A DNA stretch of 64,000 nt from Eudromia elegans (Eukaryota; Chordata; Aves; Tinamiformes; Tinamidae), in assembly GCA_003342815.1 (NCBI GenBank), contig PTEX01000165.1, positions 1,565,122 through 1,629,121 on the forward strand. Reading direction: 5' to 3'. The number at the start of each line of letters is the position of its first letter. Position 1 is the first letter of the stretch. Below the pieces are notes generated by a model, which saw only the letters and a program-made list of their open reading frames with translations, was not told where the DNA came from and did not search any database. The position numbers and the translations under genes are program-made. Below, piece by piece: positions 12,801-25,200 of the stretch.

Positions 12801-14600
12801 GCAGTACAGTTATTAAATTTCTCCAGAGACCATGACTCATTAATCAAATATTCATACATCTCTGTAAATACACACTGAACAGAGAATACCCTCAGCGCTG
12901 AGCATCCCAGCACAAGTGCTCTTTCATGTAACGCTGACAAAATCCTGAGAACATGCGGTCATGTTTTGCATTTCTAATGCTGTATGTACTCTTTAGTACC
13001 CAATTCCTAAAAACAGAACACAAATGATCTTACTGATTGCAAGTGTTACATAGTCACAATTAAAATTGCTTCGCTATTGCTTCATACCATCTTTTTTAAA
13101 GTGAAGACAGTGAATCAATTCTTCTGTTCTTTGTTTACCATCAGACGAGCAACTTTTTCCCATACGGATGGAGAAACCCAAGGCCATGCTCCTATTAATA
13201 CAAGAATTTGTATTAGCATGAAAACAACAAACCACTGGCTGAACTGTGAGGGCCAAAGAACTTCATATACTTGCAAAGACACGAGCTCGCTGTATTTAAC
13301 AAATAGTGTATTTAGTGTTTCCTCACTGCCAGGAAACCGCATGGCCTCTCACCTGCTCCAGGGGAGGCTCGGCCAGGTCTGAGCTGGAGTCTTGACCTCG
13401 ATGCGGTTGAGAACACAGACTTTGGTTCAGACATCTCCCTGAGTCTGCTAAATCTCTCTCTAAGCTGCTAAATCTCTTCACCATCAGCCTTTGAAAAAAA
13501 AAAAAAAAAACCCACCAAAAACAAACGCAGGTCTCTGTTTGAACTTCCTCTCCCATCTGCAGGCGTCCATACCTGGGAATTTGGGTTTGACTATTGCGGA
13601 GTTAGAAAGTTCTGGTTTATTCTTTTCATTCAGGCTCTGTGTGGTTTGAGGTAGATATCTTTATATAGTGGTAGCTGTGAACTGGGATTATCACATTCCT
13701 TAACATGTATTTTTCAGTTTTGTGCTTTGTGCTCTGTTGTGATCCTAAAGGAACGATGGCACAGAGGGAACTGGCCTGAACCTGCCCATCCAGTCCTGGA
13801 AAGTGTGGGCAAGTGCTGGGAGGCTTTGAGTAGAGAGGAGGAAGTTGCTGGGAGATGATGGAGGGAGGTGAGTCTCCAAACACCCCATCACAGCTTTTAG
13901 AGTCCATGGTCCCATGGACCAGTCCCATGGAGCCAGTCCCAGCTGCAGATCTGGCAGGGGCATGTATGCACTGCCGTAGCTTCCTGATACTCTGACATTA
14001 TGTCCCTGTGGTTTGAAAGTAACTTGCAAATGTCCTAGCTTACGAGATGAGCTCTTGGTCAGTGTATTGCACAGCAGTTCAGAAGCTGGGTGGCCTGCAT
14101 CTTTTTTCACTAGTGATGTGAAATGCTCTGTTAGATTTGCACTTGTTAGTGCAGGTGCAATAAATAACCCAGAAGAACCAGTAGTTCCTTTTGTAATGAA
14201 ATGAACACAGAGACTTTAGTGAAAGCACCTCCACAATCCTTGCACAATCAGAAAATCCACTTCTTTGTGTGCTTAGAGCACTGACTGAGGCAGGATGGTC
14301 ATAACCCCCCACCTCTCTTGCACAGGAGCAGATCTGGGCCCCTTGCACAGGAGCCAGCAGGAGCCCAGGCAGCGGCTGTGGGCACCGCAGGGTAGGGCTG
14401 CAGCCAAGGTCCCCGTTGTGCCTTGTGCACCTAAGCATGGAGCCCAGTCCTGGGCTGCCCACACGGTCCTGCTGCCCTAGGTGACCGTCCCCACTGACCC
14501 ACCAGCTGCTGGGCCTGGGGAGATCCCGGCCCCTTTGGCTTTAATAATGGTCCCTTGAGGCAGAGGGACGCACTGGCAAGATTGGAGAGAGAGAATAAGG
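9872..14600. other. Gene-free intergenic DNA
   Basis: No coding exon, RNA gene or known repeat was recognised. An A tract of 17 occurs at 13494-13510, and the short phrase CTGCTAAATCTCT occurs twice close together (about 13446 and 13466). The stretch near 11745-11900 is AT-rich with TAATTAAG and CTTAATTACC homeodomain-type cores and could be a conserved element. GC-richer islands near 10600-11350 and 14300-14560 give spurious open frames. Confidence 0.55.
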
Positions 14601-14639
14601 AAAGAGTGAGTGGAAATTAAAAATGGTATGGGAATGCTG

Positions 14640-15060
14640 CACAGAGAGCCCATTACACTTTGGTTTTAACACATGCCAACACACCCACTAAAGCTAGGCG
14701 AAAACAGCAAACATTTATTTGTGCATCTTCTTGCATAAATAAAGCCCTGCTGATTTGCTTTGATGGCATTTACAACCACATTTATTCATAAACATTAGAG
14801 TGAGCAAGTTTTTATTTGCAGGAGCGTTGGCAGAAAACAAAAGCGTCGTGAATTCTGGTGTGAATAAATATCAGCAAGCTCTCACACGAGAAGGGCTCCT
14901 GCAGTCATTAAGCAGAGCTCTTCTTGCTATTCACACCGTGTGTTCAGACAATTACAGCTGCCCGTGAACTGCTTACAAACAGGGAAGGAGACTGTTTATA
15001 AAGCTCAGTTCATCCAATTAGGTACCAGAAACCGTCTCGGGAAGATACCTGTCATATGGT
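14640..15060. promoter_or_regulatory. Candidate enhancer with clustered forkhead-type motifs
   Basis: Within about 290 bp there are four matches to the forkhead core RYAAAYA: GCAAACA at 14707-14713, ATAAACA at 14788-14794, ACAAACA at 14975-14981 and TGTTTAT (reverse complement of ATAAACA) at 14993-14999. Further near matches include AATAAATATC near 14863. The surrounding sequence is nonrepetitive and non-GC-rich, as in conserved noncoding elements. Forkhead binding is inferred from motif only; such short motifs are common by chance in AT-rich DNA, so only the clustering is suggestive. Confidence 0.3.
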
Positions 15061-18000
15061 CAAATGAGGAGCACAAAAGGCTCCATCCTCACTCATTCTA
15101 AAGCCTCTTGCACCCTTTCAGCAGCGCAGTTAAGATGCCTGCTTTTGGAGATCTCCCCTTTACATGCATCACCATGGCCTGAGGTGGTACAAGGAGGTGA
15201 CTCACTCGCACTGCTGCAAGGCAGCCCTAGGCGACCCCAGGCCAGGAGCAGCATGGAAGGAAATGTCCCAGGCTGAAACAGAGTGATGGGAATTACACCT
15301 GATCCCGATGCCAGCCTTCAGTGTGGGGCTCGGGATTTGCTCTCTAAGCCGTGGAGGAGAGGAGGCCTCTGCACTCCCAGGCACTGCAGGCGGCTGCAGG
15401 GTGGCCAAGGAGCACAAAACGTTGTGGCTCTCCAAGGCTGCGGGTGTCACAAGGGGAGCTGCAGCTGCCCACAAAGCTGCCGTGGGGGTCACGGCAATGG
15501 AAATGTTGCACAAACTGGGCACGGGCTGGGCTGGACTCCCGTCGTGCTCTGTGTGTTCGTTTGTGGTATTACTGACCTGTCCTAACTCCCTTCTCGTTGC
15601 TTTTCTTTCCAGCGTTCTCGTCGATAGCTTTGGAAATAAATATGGTCTCCCAGGTGGTCCCATTTCTTACTGTGATCAATGGTGAGCATGGTGAGCATGG
15701 GGCTCCCTCCTGTCCTGGCCCATTCCAGCTCCATGCTGCATGCAGCACCGGCTGCACCGAAGGACCTGCCTGCCTCCTGCTACCAACTGTGCTGCTCTTG
15801 GGAAGGTAAGGAAAACAAATTGAAAAAACAGAAACTTTCTTAGGATGAAAACTGTGAGAAAAAGGACAAGGGCACAGACCAGGATTAGGGCCTGTCCTGC
15901 GTGTCCAGCCCATGCGAGCGGTGCCAGGCCCGAGCATAGCCACCCAGGGACACCCTGGCAGGGTAGGTCCTGGCCCATAGATGTCTTTAATGGATTTGGG
16001 CTTGAAACGACCATGGGCACAAACTCTGAGCTGAGGGACCAGGATGAGGTGGTGGGGTGGTTTCCCCAGTGAGCAGCAGCCCAGGCCTCTGTCACTGTGA
16101 AAAAGGAGGCCAAGATCTTGGCTAGAAGGGGAAGATAGATCCCCAGTTTCATACTTAGCGGCCAGGTGTTTATAGATATGCAAGAGGATTCTTTCCAAGG
16201 GAAAAGGAAGTGGCAGAGGAGGTAAAGGTTATTAGGAACTGAGAGATGCCCTCCCGTTCCCAGCGCTGGCAGGTGTGAGGTGCCAGGCAGTGATTTGTGG
16301 GAGTCCTTTGGGTGAACAGGCCACTGCTGGGAGTGTGAGTAACTAATGCTCCTTTGGTTTGTGTTTGAAGGCAGCAGCAGCAACAGCGATGACACAAATT
16401 AATTGCAGAGTTTTCAGGAGATAATGCAGACGAGGTAAAGAGAATTACTCTGCGATTAACATAGTTTCCAATTAAAGTCCCCTGTAGTTACTGAAAAACA
16501 TTAATTTCTAGTAACTAGGTAATTTAACTGTTGTCGCCACTGTACATGGATCCTCAGCACTGGGGCAGCTCCTCTATGCTGAAGGGTATTGCATGAAAAA
16601 CATTTTAAAAATCTAGAAATAGCTATTGTTTTTACTTTTTAATAACTATTTATAGCAGGCTTCAGATAGAACCCTACTGGTGTAAGCTAAGGGATTTGAT
16701 TCGATAACAGATTTAAGGACTGAATAGAGTCAGCTGCTCTAGCACTGAAGTCTTGCCCATATTCAAAAAGGAGAAAGAAAAAACCCTAGGGAAGGGTGTT
16801 TCAGNCCTTACGCGTCTTTATGAACAAGTTACGGAAAGACTGAGACCAAGGAAGCTGCTTCTCCCTTGCAGGCAAGTTTGCTGTTGGGAAGGCCGAACTT
16901 CATTTTTAACACTCATGTACTATAACACTTTTATTTCTGTGCAGCCCTTTCTGGTAGAAGAATGCCAAACTAAAAGACTTTTACTGTTGATTCACCACCT
17001 GACCGGATCTTCCCCATGTGCTGGGTGCCCTCCAGGGCACCTGCGCTTTGACAGCCCCGTACAGGGTGATGTCCGGCGCTTCCGCATGGGACGATGATCT
17101 GACACGTGAACCGTGTGCGTGGTGGGAGGCTTCTCCCAATGTAGATTCTCAGAGCAGGGCTCCAGCCCCCACCTCTCACTGGTGCAGAGAGGATGAATGT
17201 TTGTAGGTGGCCAGGCCCCTCTCATCCTAAGCTCGTTCTGCAGCCAGTGGGGAGCAGAGGCACAGAGTTGGAGTCTTTTCTCCTCCATCCCTGCAGGCTC
17301 CACATCGTCTTCGCTGGTTTGTGAACACTGACAAGGTGATGCCAGCTCTAGCCTCCTGCTCCCTGACAAAGCTTGTAATGATGTCGTACAGAGCTGCACT
17401 TGGTTTTTAATAGTGGAAGCAAAGTACCCAAAGTACCTGTGTGCCGTTACCCAAAAGAAGCACTCAACAGTTTGCCGTTGATTTTGCTGAAGCTACATTA
17501 ACTACTGCTTCACTAAACAGGAATCTGCTCTTTTTTAGTTCTGACATTCACAATTCTCCTCATTTTGACATCTAAATTCCATAAATATGTTGTTTACTCC
17601 CTCTTCTGGACTATTAATGAAAAATATTAAGGCAGATCAAGCCGAACATCTTAGCACATATGCAGCATCTAGAAGTAGGATTATGCCAATTATGAGTATG
17701 ATTTAGCAGTGCAGAGGTTACTAATTTAGACAAATGATGTGTTTCTTGCTGAAAACAAGTGAAACCACAAATAATCTCATTGGGTTTTCTGGAAGGGACA
17801 CATGTGAAAATGCACTTTTCTGTGCTCGGAAAACCCAGCTCTTCGTCACCTCCTTCCCGTAAAGACAGTCTGACTGAATTCAGGCAGTGCTGCCTGTGTG
17901 GACAGACAACAGTTATGCCTTCAATGCCTGGGTGGCACTTCCAAGAGTTAACATTTGGTTTACAGCACAACAATAAAATTTGCCTTTACTACAAATAAAC

Positions 18001-18090
18001 AGCCTTCGCACCTTATAATATTTTGTTTAGATGCAGGATTATATCAAGTCATAAAAGAGCTAGAATTAATAGGAAAGCCACATGCATTTA
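15061..18090. other. Gene-free intergenic DNA adjoining the ATG4C 3' end
   Basis: GC-rich sequence at 15100-16100 yields many overlapping frames on both strands but no recognisable domain. One exon-like piece at 15613-15681 has good splice-site sequence on both sides and is listed as a finding. From about 16400 the sequence is AT-rich and featureless to the inferred ATG4C polyadenylation signal. Confidence 0.5.
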
Positions 18091-18104
18091 ATGTTTTCAC
18101 ACTT

Positions 18105-18110
18105 TTTATT
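18105..18110 (-). promoter_or_regulatory. ATG4C: Possible ATG4C polyadenylation signal
   Basis: Reading leftward from the ATG4C stop codon, this is the first canonical AATAAA that I find on the minus strand, giving a 3' UTR of about 0.93 kb. A weaker TATAAA variant lies nearer the stop, near 18856-18861. Which one is used cannot be told without transcript data. Confidence 0.35.
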
Positions 18111-19035
18111 TTCCAAGCAGTGTTGATATTAGTTTTAAATATTGCATTTACTTTGTTAAAACATGGAACTATGTACATTTGTTTGCAATTTTAGAACACA
18201 GACCACTGAGTTACCATTGGTACAATAATAACATGTATGAAAAAAACAAAACAAACAGATTTTTTGCTGTCCATCCCTGCTTGCTTTAAAATCTGCACTA
18301 ATAGCAGGGAAGCGTCAACATCAGCATAGCCGGCGCAGAAAACAAACCCTGCTCCCTTCTAGTAACTGTCTTCAGCTGCTTTGATTGGTTGCAGTTAGTA
18401 TTAATAGTAGAGCCTTTAAAAATCATGGGGAAAGCTGGTACTTTGTCTTCACTCCTCATATTAGGCTCCACAGCAAGCTTAAGGAGAAGCCATTATAAAA
18501 TCACGCTGCCAAGCAGGATCTTGACGCACAATTCAGCCTCTGTAACTACAGGAGAAGCCACCCTGAGGAGCGGCCCCGTGTGCTGCTCCCACCGCCGGGC
18601 GCAGAGCTTTCCCTGCCCGCTTCCCAGCGGGAATCAAACTGCCCTCCCGCCCGCGGCTGGGCAGCCATGCTTGTAGCAGAAGGGTTTCTCCCGGGCTGGG
18701 GGCAGTGGGAGCGCCAGGAGGGGCTGGCCCGGCCAGGCTCCTCGGGACGAGCCTGGAACACAACCCGAGCGACTCCGTGCACTGCAGCTGCTCACCAGCA
18801 GCCTAGTGGGAAGCTCACCCAACGAGCCACGGACAGGAATAATTAGTACCAACATTTATAAATGACATTTTGAAGACTATTAACATATAAAACATTGTAA
18901 TCTTTATGAAAATAGACCATTTCCAGCACAGCTTGCCTTTTGGGGGGAGGGAGGACAGGACGACACACACATATATATTTTTTAAAAGACAAGTGTTCTC
19001 CTGGACAGCTGCCAATAATCTAGTGTAAAATGTCC
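18111..19035 (-). other. ATG4C: Presumed ATG4C 3' untranslated region
   Basis: This stretch follows the ATG4C stop codon and contains no other gene. Part of it (18545-18780) is GC-rich and yields overlapping open frames on both strands that I consider noncoding. The boundary depends on the inferred polyadenylation signal. Confidence 0.4.
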
Positions 19036-19206
19036 TTAAAGCAAGACAAACTCCTCTGTACTAAATCTTTTTAATCTTTTCTTTTCATCCTCTGAGAAAA
19101 GGTCATTTTCTTCATGGAGTGGACTGGAAGCAAAGTCATAGTCTCTAGAATGACCCTTTACAAAGGTAAATAAGGGATATTTCTCCTTAGATGAAGATTT
19201 CAGCAT
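19036..19206 (-). CDS. ATG4C: ATG4C last coding exon
   Basis: It is 171 nt and covers residues 404-459 plus TAA at 19038-19036. It starts [20 protein letters not shown] and ends [14 protein letters not shown]. The stretch after RDYDF ([15 protein letters not shown]) is one residue longer than the human form, accounting for 459 rather than 458 residues. The final FVLL fits an LC3-interacting motif. Confidence 0.95.
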   Translation of the reverse strand: MLKSSSKEKYPLFTFVKGHSRDYDFASSPLHEENDLFSEDEKKRLKRFSTEEFVLL

Positions 19207-22200
19207 CTACAATGTAAAACACATACCAGATAAAATGTTAATTGTAAATGAACAAATACAGAACTGCTGATATTTATCTATTGGTGACTGAAAAATGAAG
19301 AACGCAAAATGCATTTTAAAATTATAATTACTGCCATACTAAGAAACAAAAGCATTGCAATATCTAAACATTCCCTCCCATTTCATCTTCTTCAGAGAGT
19401 AAAGAGCTTCATACACAAATCGGTACCTAACCCTGCACCTTGTCCCACACACAGCAACTCTGGCTGCAGAGCAGGCATTTGTCTTGATGATCCGGAGGGG
19501 AAAACCCTGCAAATTCATTCATGATCGCCTGGATTACAGGCGGGAATTCTGTAGGCAACTTGGGGAGAATTTTAATGTAGAAACAACATGCAGAAGAAAA
19601 TCAGTATTTGTACTAAGTATGTACATTGAAAAAATGCAAGTTCATCGGGGCACCTCACTAATAGATGTGGGGTAATTGGGGTGCCAGAATCTACATTTTT
19701 TTTGAGGGGAAGAAAAAAAAAAAAAAAAAAAAAAAGAGTCTGCTGGAAACAAGAAAAATCAGAAAGATACTTTCAATAGCAGATGATATTCATTTCAGCC
19801 TTTCAGCCTGTTTAAAGCTCTGAAACGTCCACTAATTTTTACATTTTTTTACCTTCTTAGAAAAAAAAGTTTAAAATACACTGATGCACTGAGATATGGA
19901 ACTATGCGAGTATTCAGGCACATACTATGTGGGACTAAAAACTCTAAAAACAGTTTTAATGACAAACAATCCAGAATATATTAAAAAAAAAAAAAAATAA
20001 GAGCTACTAGCAATAAATAAATTGGGACTGGAGATTACAGTCATGCTTACAGATTCTCTTATTTTCACTGTGCTTGCAATTTTCCACCTTGTTCTAGGCT
20101 ACTTTAATTGCCTTCTGCTCCTGTACTGTGTGACCTGAGGGAGAGGGCGAGGAGGTTCAGAAGAGACACACGGACGGGAACGAGCAGGAGCACAGGAAAT
20201 GAAAGTGTAAGTGTTTTATGAATATTTGCAGAGGAACCAAAGTCTGCCAAGTAACAAAGCACCTGTAGATATCATCAGACCGGGCAGCTGGCTGCCGCGC
20301 TCGTCCTCTGCGGGGAGCGGGTGCAAGCGCGGCCAGCAGGAGCAGGAGTCCCTGCCCACGCAGAGGCTCCGAGCTGCAGACCTGGGGCAGCTCCTGGCAG
20401 CAGGAAATTATCCCAGGGAAAACCTGCATTCCTGCTGCTAGGGCTGAGCTTCCCCTTACCCTCCTCTCTAGAGGCACCAGAACAGCTCTCTGTGCTAAGG
20501 GAAGGGCTGAAGGATTAAGGACAGAGGGCGAACTGGACAGAGGGGCAAAAGCCTGAACAAGAAGCAAGTGGAGCTAAAGATTATAAAGTTACATCTCACT
20601 CTGATTACAGATAATTACAGATAATACATTAAGCACATTCATATATAGAGAATTAGATAATTTTATATGTACATATAAAAACCAGATATTTAGATTTTAC
20701 AAAATTAAACTGTACAGGAATATGTGCTCTTTTGTATTCCTGTTACATAAATGACTAGAACTAGGAAGTTCTTGCAAAAATCAGCTGGATCCTGGAGATC
20801 AAAAGTTAGCTTGGGGAATGACACTTACTGGGACATGATACATATTCAGATGTCCTACGAGTACTTCATAAACAGCAGTGTCCATCTGAGACTGGCTGAT
20901 AATATAATGGCAAGCAAAGAATATGCATATATTGCATTTATACTATAGCTAAATTAACTAAGGTCAAGATGGACAGTGCAGAATGGAGAAAAGTGTGGTC
21001 GCATCTTGGTTCTTCAGTGATGGGGAGGAGGTGACCGAGCATGGGACCCTGTGCTACCGAACGGGAGCAGTGACTCCGGTTCCTGGCTCAACAGGGACTC
21101 TGGACAGATCTGCTCCTACCTGTAAGTTCTTTAGATGCTGAAGTGACTACTTCTGCAGAGAAGTTTATTGATAAATACAGGTGTGTTCAATAGCTCGGGG
21201 TTAGACTCACAAATGCCAGTCACCTCTGCAACAGGGAGTTCTTTGTGCTGGAGTACACCCAAGCTCAGCACTCACACAGTCTTGTCTTCCCAAGAACTTT
21301 TAATTTCTGCTAAGTATCTGGGCTATGAACAGGCAAAAACAGAGTCCAAGCTGGTTATCCATTTTCAGCCATGGTTTGATACGGAACCAACCTGCAACAG
21401 CTCTGCAATGCCCGGGCTCCTCACCCTGCTCTGTGCAGTGCTGTGGGCAGGAAAGGCCCCTGTCACTCCAGTAGATCCCTGCTTCACTCTACACATATTT
21501 CCAGACCTCCTAAATCTAACAGCTGTTTAATTCTGGCTAATATTAGACTACTTAATAATAGCTACCTGAGTAGCAAGCAGAGCAATAGAGGGCAACTTGA
21601 GTGTGATTTGGATGTGTTCTCACTAAGTGTTTCCATTTGGGTCCTTGATTTCTATGCCCTGATTTCTCTTTCACTGAATATATGGCTCATATAGGGTTTA
21701 TCCTCAAATAATAAAAGATAAGTAAATCTTTTCTCCAATCTCTTATTACCCATAAAAGAAGCAAGAGTCTGAATTTGTTAGTCTAGGCTACACAGTCCCC
21801 ACCGAGAGTACACTGTGCTACTAGCACAGAAACTGCAGCAGGCAAACTGAGCAAAGGGAAAAACCAGCAGAAGGGCAGGAAAAACAAAGGATGCGAAGAG
21901 GAGATGGAAGGATCACAAAAATATTTTATTTGTCTGCAAACTTTCCTCTATTTTGTAATTTTATGTCTGAAATACATTAATATTAAACTGATGTCACTAA
22001 TATTAAGGGAACTTTTTTCCAAAATGCTAGAAAATAGCTCTAAGACTTAAATCAATTGCTGTTTTCATATGTTCAGGGAAAGAGAAAAAAAGAAAAAAAG
22101 GTCTTCCTTGTTTCTTTTTGAATTTGGGGAAAAAAAAAGTGTAGGAGAACTTCCAATGTCACCAATTTTGTAATCCAACTTTCTTGCCAAGTTCTTAAAT

Positions 22201-25200
22201 TCTCTTAGGCACTAAAGAATAGAAAAACATGGAAAAAAAACAGAACACTTCAATATTTATGCCTTCTATATATGCATATTGCTGAGGAACTCCTAGGTCT
22301 CTGTGTGTGAGTCAGACAAAAAACTTCAGCAGTCAAACCTACTAAAGTTTATATTTATAAACATAATTAAAGTATTGTTTAAAATGCTAGGTTTGCTATT
22401 ATACTAATACCACTTAAAAGGATACTCAGTATTGTACAAACATTAATTTTTTATTCTCCTATATAACTACTGTGGTTAGACTGTTAATACAGTGACCATC
22501 TGCTGCTGCTGCTGAATGCATTCATAGACAGTTTAAAAAATTACATAACGTTATTCATTATCACAGTTAATGCAACATTAATATTATTGTATTGCAGACA
22601 CTCACAGGACAAAAAAATGTTGATTACATTTGGACCTAACTAAACCTATCTCTGTTTTTCAAGTGGAAGGGACATGATCAGACTGATGGAACAATACCTG
22701 CTTGGTTGACTTAAAACAGTTAGCAAATCACAGCACGCTCCTTTGCATTAAGCACAATCAGAAACAGCTCTTACGCTAACAAGAAATAATGTACAATTCT
22801 AGCTCTATCAAACGCTTCCCTTTTTAGGGGATCCCTCCCCAGGGATTCAGGGCCTCTCTGCCATCCCTGCCGGGCGCAGGGCTGCAGCCTCATTCCCATT
22901 TCACGAGTGCCACCTCGTGGAAGGACCCTGGCCACCTCTGCTCCCGGCCCGCTTTGTTTCTGCTCCCTTTGGGGTATTCATGAGAGACCATCACGAGCAA
23001 CAACTTGGGGTCTCTCCACGTTTTACATACTGGCATTTTAGAGAGGTAATGAAAAATAATCTCCATTTCTCATCGTTAATAAATAAGCCATAAATATTCA
23101 GGAAAGGCTGACTGGTAATTAGGGCAGCCCTGCCGATTCCCTCCCCTTCCCCATGCACGACACACAGCGCTCCTGGCCGTGGAGCCGATTTTGGAACTCA
23201 GCACCTACCTTTGTGATCTCTTCTGAAACCTTCTCGAAGTCCTGTACATTTCTGCAGTAAAATCCTATCGTGCAGCTTGGATCCATTTTTTTGAATGACA
23301 TCTTTTTGGGAGAAGGACAGTGGAATGACTGCAGGTTTCAAAATTAAACAACATGAAACACACTGTTAGGGTTGAGGATGCTACGGATCAAAACACTTTT
23401 CTATCAAGCAGCTTCAACACACAATATCCTGTTACTTATACTAAAACCCAGCACAGACTTTTGAATTATTTCTTGCTACCCCCAGGAACATCCAGGCAAC
23501 TCTCCTCTCTTCTGCGCCGGAGCTGCCGTTGCTCATACTGTATTCACCAAACTTACACCCGGCCTCATGTTAGTTTGAGATCTGTCAGGGCCCTGCGGCG
23601 CTAAACACGACTTTATGAATATTCCCAAGGCAGAGGAGGTGGATGCTCCTCTGCAAATTGAATTTCTAACAGCTTTTGCACTATCTTACAATTACGGCTT
23701 TACTACTACCGCCCATTGCCCCCTTCCCTCCCCCAGCCTCCATAAAAGACACATAATGGAATAAACCAACCTCATGTATTTTTCCTTCGTGAATGAAGCA
23801 GGGGGGAGGGAACCCACACGAAGCACAAAAGCAACGGGCTCTTACACAAAAGCAAATGTATCATAATGGCCCGCAAGGGGGANGGGAAGCACATCCTGCT
23901 TTATAAATGTTTTTTCCGTATGTGGAATTTCTTATCCCGGGCTACTTTTGGCAGTCACAGAGTAACAAACAAAACCAAANGCAACCCAGGCCGGTGCTCA
24001 GCACTTGCTCCCTGGGACAGCGCTCGGNACCTGCCCCTTATCCTGGCTCTCCTCCTTTACTGCCCACATGGGTGCAGAGCAGGGCTGTAGCTTTGCTGAA
24101 GCTCCCCATCTAATGCCTGAACTCTTTGGTCACTGCTGCCCGCCTGGCTTCAAGACACTAACTCAGACAGGGTTGTCTTCAGCCTGCACCTACCCCATCT
24201 CTTCATCGCCAGCAGCTCGCCAGCAACCCTGCTGCTCTGCACTGACTCTGCCCCACACTCACACAGCACAGCCCTGAGGCACAGCTGGAGGCACCGCTGC
24301 AGTGCGGCGCCTGTTTTGTTTTTCATGAACTTCCCTCAGTTCCCAGTGGCAGGTACTCTAGGGAATATTTCGTGTGCTTTCCTTTCCAGCACGAGCACAA
24401 GCTGTGCAGCTCACAGCTCGGCTGGCCAGCACAGGCAAACACGGGCTGTGCGCGCTCCAGGCTGGAGCCTGCTGACACAACAGCGTAACGGCACACAGCA
24501 CCGCAGTGTTTCCTCTATAAAAGTACCACCTGAAAACTCCAAACCCTGACAGTGGATAAAAAGCAGTCTTTAGAACAGAAATCCATTCTATCGTTTTAAT
24601 TTTTCTCTTGCCTGTCAGAAAGGTCTACAGAAGATGACAGCACTACTTACTTCATCTGAGAGTATTTGTCAGTTTTACATATTGAAGTGTTTTGCTCTTT
24701 ATGTGTGATCGCTACCCTAATGAAGACATTTCTACACTTACAACAAAAAAAAGCAAAGAAATAATATTTATAAAGACTACTTTTATTTATTGTTTTTCTT
24801 CTAATGCTGTTCAAATGCTATATGCAGAATTTAAGTTGAATTCACTCCTCTAAATGGAAACTCTGCCTTGCACAGTGTGTTTCAGCAGCAATGTCCCATG
24901 CCCCGCTCTGTGCGGAGCTCAGGGCAGCAGCCTCAAAGCACATGAATCACTGCACAGCAAAGAAGTGGGGAGGCATTTCTTTTTTTTTTTTTTTAACTCA
25001 CTCCTCCAAACAAATGGATTCTGGAAACCAATACAGAGTGGATTGATTTCCAACTTATTCAGGACAATTTGTCAATTTTGAAAATACACCCTACAGATAA
25101 ATCTAACAAGCCACTATCCACACTAAGAAAGCAATTTCTGTTTACTTTTGACATTTCTGGACAAAGATATAATGCTATTAAATGAACTAAGCATTAAACT

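Larger units (their letters stand above)
19207..23208 (-). other. ATG4C: ATG4C last intron
   Basis: No other gene is seen. The intron holds a 23-A tract (19713-19735), a GC-rich patch at 20270-20450, an AT-rich nonrepetitive block at 22440-22620 and a CTCF-like site at 22906-22920. Open frames in the GC-rich patch lack splice context and known domains. Confidence 0.7.

Noticed and set aside
15202..16395. Long overlapping open frames on both strands
   Set aside because: They overlap each other in several frames, are GC-rich, and show no conserved domain, so they are compositional artefacts.
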